Source: DAOTUB01 sp034437455
GTDB taxonomy: Bacteria; Chloroflexota; Anaerolineae; B4-G1
Direction of reading: 5' to 3'
DNA: 12,462 nucleotides
Assembly (NCBI GenBank): GCA_034437455.1
Contig: DAOTUB010000005.1
Coordinates: 1-12,462, forward strand
This document shows, piece after piece, positions 7,767 through 12,462 of the stretch. A program made the position numbers and the translations under genes. The notes under the pieces are model-generated. The model was not told the origin of the DNA and ran no database searches. It worked only from the letters and a program-made list of their open reading frames with translations. How positions within the stretch are numbered: the stretch's first letter is position 1; every line of letters begins with the position of its first letter.

Positions 7767-9110
7767 ATGGCAGATAACCAAAAGTCAGTCCAACCAGACG
7801 TGATGCGCGCCGTCGAGCGTTTCGCTCAACCTAGATACCTTTTGGCGGCCATGACCGCACTTCAAGTGCTGTGGCTATCTGTGATCTGGATAACGGGCGC
7901 GGCATACCACTGGCAAAAACTTGGGCCACTCATCATCTACACGATCATCGCCGGCGTAACGGTTTATCTGATACCGGCTGCCTTTGCGTCATGGCTCGGA
8001 CGGATCCAAGGATACCTCGTGCAGAACAAAAAGCGGCTGATCGTTGTCCTTTGTGTCGCTTTCTTGACCGCCGCTATCGTTTACGCGAGCTATCAGGAGC
8101 CTTTGAACGACGAAGTATCTCTCTTTCGCGCCTCCCGGATCGTGGCGGTGAGGGGAGTGGCAGCTTTCTTCGCTGAATACACCGATATCCCCTGGCTGGG
8201 AGTGCAGCATCCGCCGCTGGCTCCGCTGATCTATGGCTTTGCGATGCGCGTGCTAGGAGCGGATATTCCCTCTCTTCGCTCTATCGCCATCGCTCTTACT
8301 CTCGGTGCAATGTTGCTGACGTATCGCCTGGGTGAGGAGCTCTATGACACGCGCACCGGCTTGCTGGCGGCATTGCTCCTGATAGCGGTTCCCTATACCC
8401 TCCGCATGGGTACAGCCGTGCTGACCGACATGCTGATCGAGTTCCTCTTTGCTCTCAGCTTGCTCCTGATACGACGTTTGCTGCGCGCGCCAAGTTTTCC
8501 GCTCGCCGTGATCATTGGCATATTTATCGGCACTGGTCTTCTCTGCAAGTACACGATGGCGTTCATCTACCTGGTGCTCCTTTGTTACTTTGTCATGGAC
8601 AACCGTTTCAGCCGCATCAAACCTCATCTGGGGGTTTTGTTCTTGACGTCGCTGGGGTTGCTGGTTATCTGGCTCGCCTATGCACATCGCAACGACATCA
8701 TCGCATCGCACGCCGAGACGATCTCCGGTTACGCCGGGGTTGTAACATCAGGAATGGGCGGCTTGAAGTATATGATCGAGATGATCGCTACTGAATTGAC
8801 CTCGGCTCTGGGGCTTTACAATGTCCCGCTTCTGTTCCTGGGTGGATTACATCTTTTGCAACAAAGAAGCAAATCCGATCTTTTTCTTTTCCTGTGGATC
8901 GTCCCGGTGTTTGCAACAGTGACCCTCACGCTCCCAGATCCTCGGTATTTTATGCCAGTTTTCCCTGCCCTGGCTCTCGCTATGGCCCGTGGCATGGAAC
9001 GTTTTTTCAAGGTCCCGCAAAAAGTGATCTTGTTAGCGCTACTCCTTTGCGGGGGCTCTTTATATTTGTATGCCGACTGGAACCGGGCAACGTATATGTT
9101 TATGCGTTAA
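7767..9110 (+). CDS. Glycosyltransferase family 39 / PMT-ArnT-type GT-C membrane glycosyltransferase
   Basis: 447 aa from ATG 7767, with GGAG (7752-7755) 11 bases upstream. Seen: hydrophobic helices at about 24-42, 54-75 and 90-107. An extracytoplasmic loop follows with NDEVSLFRASR (114-124), where Asp115 and Glu116 are the GT-C acidic motif expected right after a membrane helix. GVQHPPLAPLIYGF (145-158) contains the family HPPL element, LTDM (219-222, Asp221) comes later, and the C-terminal half has LPDPRYFMPVFPALALAMARG. Known: GT39 and ArnT/PMT-like enzymes transfer a sugar from a polyprenyl-phosphate donor on the outer face of the membrane. Inferred: it adds a side-branch or modifying sugar after flipping. 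The last residues (DWNRATYMFMR) are polar, and the protein lacks the large periplasmic domain of full-length ArnT. The acceptor is unknown. Confidence 0.88.
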   Translation: MADNQKSVQPDVMRAVERFAQPRYLLAAMTALQVLWLSVIWITGAAYHWQKLGPLIIYTIIAGVTVYLIPAAFASWLGRIQGYLVQNKKRLIVVLCVAFLTAAIVYASYQEPLNDEVSLFRASRIVAVRGVAAFFAEYTDIPWLGVQHPPLAPLIYGFAMRVLGADIPSLRSIAIALTLGAMLLTYRLGEELYDTRTGLLAALLLIAVPYTLRMGTAVLTDMLIEFLFALSLLLIRRLLRAPSFPLAVIIGIFIGTGLLCKYTMAFIYLVLLCYFVMDNRFSRIKPHLGVLFLTSLGLLVIWLAYAHRNDIIASHAETISGYAGVVTSGMGGLKYMIEMIATELTSALGLYNVPLLFLGGLHLLQQRSKSDLFLFLWIVPVFATVTLTLPDPRYFMPVFPALALAMARGMERFFKVPQKVILLALLLCGGSLYLYADWNRATYMFMR

Positions 9111-9116
9111 CCAACG

Positions 9117-10127
9117 ATGGAAATTTCTGTTATCATTCCTGTGTACAATGGAGGAGACGCCCTGCGCTGTTGTCTGGAGGCGTTGGCGGCATCCAAGCGT
9201 TTCCCCGACGAGGTTATCGTCGTGGACGACGCCTCAACCGATGGCTCCGGCGACTTGGCCCGGCGACACGGTGCGCAACTCGTCCGTCTCGACGGGCTGC
9301 CTCGCGGCCCGGCGTTCGCCCGCAACCGAGGTGCCGAGATCGCCCAAGGGGACGTGCTGGTATTTCTCGACGCTGACGTGACCGTACACGCCGATACCCT
9401 AGTCCACATCGAGCAATACCTGGGCAAGCACCCCGAGATCGCGGCACTCTTTGGTTCCTACGACGACGACCCACCGGCGCGCGGCCTGGCGACTCGTTAC
9501 AAGAACCTGTTGCACCATTACGTCCATCAGCGAGGTCGCCGCGAAGCATTCACCTTCTGGGCAGGCTGTGGCGCCGTTCGTCGCGAGGCATTCACCGCCC
9601 TCGGCGGCTTTGACGAAGGCTACGCTCGACCGGCGATTGAGGATATTGAGTTGGGGGTGCGACTCCGACGCGCCGGACGCCGAGTGTGGTTATGCCCCGA
9701 TGTGCTGGTCACACACCTTAAGCAATGGACATTTGTCAGCTTGCTCCGCGCCGACATTTTCGACCGCGCGATCCCCTGGACTCGTCTGATCTTGCGCGAC
9801 GGCCATCTCCCCACCGACTTGAATCTCGACCGCAAAAGTCGGTGGAGTGCAGCGACAGCGTGGGCGGCTTTGGTATCCCTGGTGCTAGGCTTTTGGTTTC
9901 CCTGGGCATGGTTGGGGACGCTGGGCGGGTTGCTGGCACTGGGCGGGTTGAACGTCGATCTGTACCACTTCTTTGCGCGGAAAGGCGGCCTGGGATTCGC
10001 AGTGGGTGCGGCTGGACTGCACGTGCTCTACCTGCTGTATAGCAGCCTGACGTTTGTACTGATCGCTGTTTCTAACTGGCTGGCTCAGCGTCGATCCGTC
10101 ACTGTAGCGATGAAAGGACGGTGTTGA
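9117..10127 (+). CDS. Glycosyltransferase family 2 with C-terminal transmembrane helices
   Basis: 336 aa; ATG 9117 lies six bases after the previous stop, without a visible Shine-Dalgarno, and puts the canonical MEISVIIPVYNGGD at the N-terminus. Seen: GT-A fold with VDDASTDGS (37-45), RNRGAEIAQGDVLVFLDADV (69-88, the DAD of 85-87 being the metal/donor motif), the acceptor-side FWAGCGAVRREAF (147-159) and the base-bearing EDIELGVRLRRAG (175-187). After residue 240 come hydrophobic helices at about 246-276 and 296-322, so the catalytic domain is cytoplasmic and membrane-anchored. Known: GT2 enzymes with such tails add sugars to lipid-linked acceptors. Odd: composition is much more GC-rich than the DUF2079 gene (45 of 60 bases are G/C in 9301-9360 against 24 of 60 in 4681-4740), hinting at a separate origin. 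It is the last intact gene of the operon. Confidence 0.93.
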   Translation: MEISVIIPVYNGGDALRCCLEALAASKRFPDEVIVVDDASTDGSGDLARRHGAQLVRLDGLPRGPAFARNRGAEIAQGDVLVFLDADVTVHADTLVHIEQYLGKHPEIAALFGSYDDDPPARGLATRYKNLLHHYVHQRGRREAFTFWAGCGAVRREAFTALGGFDEGYARPAIEDIELGVRLRRAGRRVWLCPDVLVTHLKQWTFVSLLRADIFDRAIPWTRLILRDGHLPTDLNLDRKSRWSAATAWAALVSLVLGFWFPWAWLGTLGGLLALGGLNVDLYHFFARKGGLGFAVGAAGLHVLYLLYSSLTFVLIAVSNWLAQRRSVTVAMKGRC

Positions 10128-10152
10128 TCGCAAAGTCGAGCCCGATAGATAC

Positions 10153-10190
10153 CAATTCCATAACAGGCTCTCACAGCCATTCTGGAATTG
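10153..10190. repeat. 38-bp dyad: 8-bp perfect inverted repeat with inner 4-bp stem, between convergent genes
   Basis: CAATTCCA (10153-10160) and TGGAATTG (10183-10190) are perfect inverted repeats. Inside the 22-base spacer, GGCT (10166-10169) pairs with AGCC (10175-10178). No T-run follows on either strand, so it is not a classical intrinsic terminator. It lies 25 bases after the GT2 stop, just outside the recombinase terminator, where an attachment site of the element could be. Either role is inference. Confidence 0.4.
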
Positions 10191-10240
10191 ACAAGACGCA
10201 GCATTATCAACTTCGTAGTTCAAGATCGATCAGGCTGACC

Positions 10241-10276
10241 AAAAAAACAGGCCCAGAGATATTTCTCTGGGCCTGT
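10241..10276 (-). terminator. Intrinsic (Rho-independent) terminator for the recombinase transcript
   Basis: A 13-bp perfect GC-rich stem pairs 10247-10259 with 10264-10276 around the 4-base loop TATT. On the minus strand it is followed by seven T residues (A-run 10241-10247 on the plus strand, the last A being part of the stem). The recombinase stop codon ends at 10283, only six bases before the stem. On the plus strand the stem is followed by ATGATGTCAC, not a T-run, so it should not efficiently stop the polysaccharide operon. Confidence 0.9.
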
Positions 10277-10282
10277 ATGATG

Positions 10283-11953
10283 TCACATAAGGGAGTTACG
10301 CCCGTCGCTCCCGCTCCGACAAACAAGCCCCACCAAGGGGTAGAAGGGTAAAGTTGGCCTGACAGTGGTTAGCTGTTTACCTTTGACCTGGGCTTCTGCG
10401 AGGATGAGTCGCAGGAGCCCATTTTTTTGTGCCATATCCATCGTACTACTCCATTGATGGTCAAATGCCTCCATCAACGTTCCGACTTCTATTATACCAC
10501 CCAATGCAGAAGGACGCAAGTGGGCCAGGGCCGCCTGTGCAAACCGTTTCTCCTCCAGGAAACGCTCATAACTGATATGACCTTCCAGATGCAGCCGCGT
10601 CGCCCGCTCGATCCGCTCTTCCATCTCCCTCTCCTGCCGTGCCAGGTCCTCTCGTTCCTGCTGCGGTATCATCTCCTCCTCCACACGCTTCCGCCAGTCC
10701 GCCGGCAGGCAGTGAGACGCCTCACGAAGAAAGGCCACCACCTGTTCCTCGATCTCCTCGGCCTTCAACGTCGGCTGGTCGCAGTCGCGTCGATGCTCGA
10801 TCTGGTTCGCGTCTCGATAGTAGCGGTGACCAGTCCTTATCGTCGTCGCCCGCATCGTGCCCCCACAGAAACCGCAGACGAGGATACCCGACAGAGGGTG
10901 AAGGCTCGGCTTCCCCGTCTGTGGGCAGCGGCACCGATGGGGTTTCTGTCCTCGGAGCGCCTGCGCTTGCTCAAAGTCCTCCAGCGTGATCAACTCCTCG
11001 TGCTGGCCGGGGAAGAGACGAGCATAGTCGTCGCGTTTGCGCTTCTTGCCGTCCTCGTCTCGACCATAGTAGGGAACCACGCCCGCGTAGAAGGGATGCT
11101 GGAGCAAGTGCCGCACCGCACTCTTGGAGAAACGTCTCGGGGGATAGCGTCCCGGCGCGCCCTTGGTGCGAAAATGAACGACCGCGCCATCATCCAAGGG
11201 GTGCTCGTGCTCGTTGAGCCGCTCGGCGATGTCCCCGTCGGAGTGGCGGCCGGTCAGATACCACTCGAAGGCCAGCCGCACCGCCTCGGCCTCGATCGGA
11301 TGGATTACAGCAACCTTGCCGTCGCTGAGGTCTGGCCCGCCGTGGAGGGGACAGTACCCTTCGCCGTTGGGGTCGTTGCACTCGGAGCACTGTCCATCGC
11401 AGTAGCCGAAGGGGATGCGTCCGTTGTGAAGGCCCTTCCGCGCCCGCTGGAGCAGGCCCTTGCGCGTCTCTTGCCGCAGATTGTCGATATAGATCTCGGC
11501 CAACATCCCCAACACCGTCAGCGTCAACTTGCCCCACGGAGTCGACAGGTCGATGTTCTCACTCACCGAGACGAACGTGACGTCGGCCTCGTTGAGGGTG
11601 TCGAGGGCAGAGAGGAGTCCACGTAGGTGGCGGTAGAAGCGGTCCACCTTGTCCACCACCACCACGTCGAAGAGACCGCGTTTGGCGTCCTCGATGAGCC
11701 GTTCCAGAGCGGGGCGGCGAGCGCCGCGCTTGGCCGAAAGACCGGCGTCGACGTACTCCTCGACCAGCACCCAGCCGCGCTGGCGGACGAGAAGACGGGT
11801 AGAGCGCCGCTGGGCATCGAGCGAGTGTCCCAGGACCTGATCGTCGGTGGAGACGCGCAGGTAGGTCGCGACGCGCAGCCTGACTTGACCCTTCAGGATC
11901 ATTGGCGAATCACTTGCGTTCGTCCGAGGTTCATAGAATCGACTATCGATCAT
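10283..11953 (-). CDS. Large serine recombinase / site-specific integrase
   Basis: 556 aa from the ATG at 11953 (minus strand). The frame is open for about 165 more codons upstream, but that stretch is only the antisense of the neighbouring HTH gene, and AGGAG (11965-11961) sits seven bases before this ATG. Seen: resolvase catalytic domain (about 26-165) with YLRVSTDDQ (31-39), nucleophile Ser35, and KVDRFYRHL with Arg105 and Arg108. Next is an unusual Cys-rich insert, CDGQCSECNDPNGEGYC (185-201), then the recombinase domain (about 210-340, ending FYAGVVPYYG). A zinc ribbon follows (CGFC at 360-363 with a later Cys391), then a charged coiled coil (about 425-475). Known: such enzymes cut with the Ser hydroxyl and integrate or excise DNA between short att sites without host factors. 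Inferred: it moves the element that starts here. All catalytic residues seem intact. Its terminator follows directly. Confidence 0.95.
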   Translation of the reverse strand: MIDSRFYEPRTNASDSPMILKGQVRLRVATYLRVSTDDQVLGHSLDAQRRSTRLLVRQRGWVLVEEYVDAGLSAKRGARRPALERLIEDAKRGLFDVVVVDKVDRFYRHLRGLLSALDTLNEADVTFVSVSENIDLSTPWGKLTLTVLGMLAEIYIDNLRQETRKGLLQRARKGLHNGRIPFGYCDGQCSECNDPNGEGYCPLHGGPDLSDGKVAVIHPIEAEAVRLAFEWYLTGRHSDGDIAERLNEHEHPLDDGAVVHFRTKGAPGRYPPRRFSKSAVRHLLQHPFYAGVVPYYGRDEDGKKRKRDDYARLFPGQHEELITLEDFEQAQALRGQKPHRCRCPQTGKPSLHPLSGILVCGFCGGTMRATTIRTGHRYYRDANQIEHRRDCDQPTLKAEEIEEQVVAFLREASHCLPADWRKRVEEEMIPQQEREDLARQEREMEERIERATRLHLEGHISYERFLEEKRFAQAALAHLRPSALGGIIEVGTLMEAFDHQWSSTMDMAQKNGLLRLILAEAQVKGKQLTTVRPTLPFYPLVGLVCRSGSDGRNSLM

Positions 11954-11960
11954 TGTGTCA

Positions 11961-11965
11961 CTCCT
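11961..11965 (-). promoter_or_regulatory. Ribosome-binding site of the recombinase
   Basis: AGGAG on the minus strand, seven bases before ATG 11953. It fixes the recombinase start and lies in the middle of the 28-bp palindrome, so a bound repressor or a structured leader would mask it. Confidence 0.8.
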
Positions 11966-11968
11966 GTG

Positions 11969-11977
11969 TGATATAAT
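11969..11977 (+). promoter_or_regulatory. Extended -10 promoter for the XRE regulator
   Basis: TGATATAAT is a perfect TGnTATAAT extended -10 element. No good -35 box is visible at 16-18 bases upstream, which an extended -10 can tolerate. Transcription would start near 11984, giving a leader of about 36 bases before the ATG at 12020. Confidence 0.6.
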
Positions 11978-11996
11978 GAGGGTGAAAAGGGACGTC

Positions 11997-12005
11997 AGTA
12001 TACCA
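11997..12005 (-). promoter_or_regulatory. Extended -10 promoter for the recombinase
   Basis: On the minus strand TGGTATACT matches the extended -10 consensus TGnTATAAT at all but one base. Transcription would start near 11990 and run left, with a leader of about 37 bases to the ATG at 11953. The -35 region would fall on the regulator's start codon and is a poor match. Confidence 0.5.
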
Positions 12006-12019
12006 CGAGGAGGAGAAGA

Positions 12020-12433
12020 ATGCCAAAACCGTATGATGCGAAACGATTGGCGGCCGTGTTCAAGCGGTTGCTGGAAGAGCACAACGAGAGTTATCGCGAG
12101 GCCTCGCTGCGAGCGGGCCTCGACCACGCCGCCGTTGGACGTTACATCCGTGAAGAGCAGCGGCCCAGTCGCGGCTCGCTCCTGGTGCTGGCGGATCACT
12201 TTGGCGTCAATCCCAACGACCTTCTCGAACTGGCTGGGTACAAGCCCCTGGCGATCTTTGAGCGGGAACCGGCTGACCTGGAGGATCTGAGCCCGTCCGT
12301 CCGCGCCCTGCTCGACGACCTGGAAAGCATCGCCGACCCTGTACTGCGTCGCCGTCTGGCTGAAGCGGTGCGGTTGCTGATAGCGGGCTACCTGGATGAC
12401 ACGTCGCCCACCACCGTGCCTGAACTGGTTTGA
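12020..12433 (+). CDS. XRE-family helix-turn-helix transcriptional regulator
   Basis: 137 aa; ATG 12020 is preceded at six bases by a perfect AGGAGG (12008-12013). Seen: an HTH domain at about residues 8-75. ASLRAGLDHAAVGRYIREEQ (28-47) is the helix-turn-helix and LLVLADHFGVNPNDLLELAG (54-73) is the characteristic second half of XRE/Cro-type domains. Residues 88-137 form an acidic, leucine-rich helical tail (SPSVRALLDDLESIADPVLR) that could dimerise. Known: XRE proteins bind short palindromes and often repress their own gene and a neighbouring recombination gene in phages and integrative elements. Inferred: it controls the divergent recombinase and itself through the 28-bp palindrome between them. 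No membrane segment or protease domain is seen. The remaining 29 bases of the window carry no recognisable feature. Confidence 0.9.
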   Translation: MPKPYDAKRLAAVFKRLLEEHNESYREASLRAGLDHAAVGRYIREEQRPSRGSLLVLADHFGVNPNDLLELAGYKPLAIFEREPADLEDLSPSVRALLDDLESIADPVLRRRLAEAVRLLIAGYLDDTSPTTVPELV

Positions 12434-12462
12434 GTTCTTCTCGATCATCTTTCATCAGGGAG

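Larger units (their letters stand above)
11951..11978. promoter_or_regulatory. 28-bp imperfect palindrome, candidate operator of the XRE regulator
   Basis: The two 14-base halves match at 10 of 14 positions around a centre at 11964/11965: CATT-T-TCAC-C on one side and G-GTGA-A-AATG on the other. The left arm contains the recombinase start codon (complement CAT 11951-11953) and the right arm contains the regulator's TATAAT (11972-11977). Its size, symmetry and place are what an HTH dimer operator would have. Binding is inferred. Confidence 0.55.
10241..12462. mobile_element. Edge of an integrated mobile element (serine recombinase + XRE regulator), right end outside the window
   Basis: The recombinase, its own terminator and a divergent regulator form a self-contained unit next to an unrelated polysaccharide operon. 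The left boundary is not determined: it lies between the GT2 stop (10127) and the terminator (10241). No duplicated att sequence can be shown because the other end is not in view. Type (prophage, integrative element or solitary recombinase unit) is undecided. Confidence 0.5.

Noticed and set aside
10200..10240. tRNA-like segment (GTTCAAGA with a nearby CCA) as an integration target
   Set aside because: The flanking bases do not pair as a T-stem and no anticodon or D arm can be folded; serine recombinases also rarely target tRNA genes.
10427..11971. Long plus-strand open frames (399 aa and 114 aa) opposite the recombinase
   Set aside because: They are antisense to a recombinase whose catalytic and zinc motifs are all recognisable. 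Their own translations show no known motif and no ribosome-binding site.
11954..12448. N-terminal extension of the recombinase to 721 aa
   Set aside because: The extra part is the antisense of the HTH gene. A proper RBS and ATG exist at 11953, directly before the resolvase domain.
1..12462. CRISPR array, IS element with terminal inverted repeats, rRNA or riboswitch
   Set aside because: No regularly spaced repeats, transposase motifs, conserved RNA segments or typical structured leaders were found on reading both strands.

Overview
The window looks like bacterial chromosome: nine co-directional genes for a cell-surface polysaccharide (exopolysaccharide, capsule or O-antigen type), followed by the edge of a mobile element. 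The gene families, the style of the serine recombinase and the mixed GTG/TTG/ATG starts would fit a Chloroflexota (Anaerolineae-like) bacterium. That placement is an impression from family content, not a measured phylogeny.

Positions 1-10127 (+ strand), surface-polysaccharide operon. It opens with the 3' end of a nonribosomal peptide synthetase-like gene (end of the adenylation domain plus a carrier-protein domain). Next come two alpha/beta hydrolases that lack the usual nucleophilic serine, a NodB-type polysaccharide deacetylase, a GT4 glycosyltransferase and a DUF2079 polytopic membrane protein. After a 157-bp gap come a Wzx-like flippase, a GT39/PMT-type membrane glycosyltransferase and a GT2 glycosyltransferase with C-terminal membrane helices. 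The first six genes overlap their neighbours by 4-8 bases, so they are probably translationally coupled. A reasonable model (inference): cytoplasmic GT4 and GT2 enzymes build a lipid-linked glycan and the flippase exports it. The GT39 and DUF2079 proteins may add sugars from lipid-phosphate donors on the outer face, and the deacetylase trims acetyl groups. The carrier-protein/hydrolase set would supply or attach an acyl or aminoacyl decoration, as in exosortase-A-associated EPS loci. No exosortase, Wzy polymerase, chain-length regulator or priming transferase is visible here.

Positions 10128-10282, junction between convergent genes. It holds a 38-bp dyad and a strong intrinsic terminator that works only for the minus strand. 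No terminator for the polysaccharide operon is apparent.

Positions 10283-12462, mobile-element edge. A 556-aa serine recombinase (minus strand) is divergent from a 137-aa XRE-family HTH protein (plus strand). Their 66-bp intergenic region is compact. It contains two extended -10 promoters that face each other and a 28-bp imperfect palindrome overlapping the recombinase start codon and ribosome-binding site and the regulator's -10 box. This has the layout of a mutually exclusive genetic switch. The element continues beyond the right end of the window.
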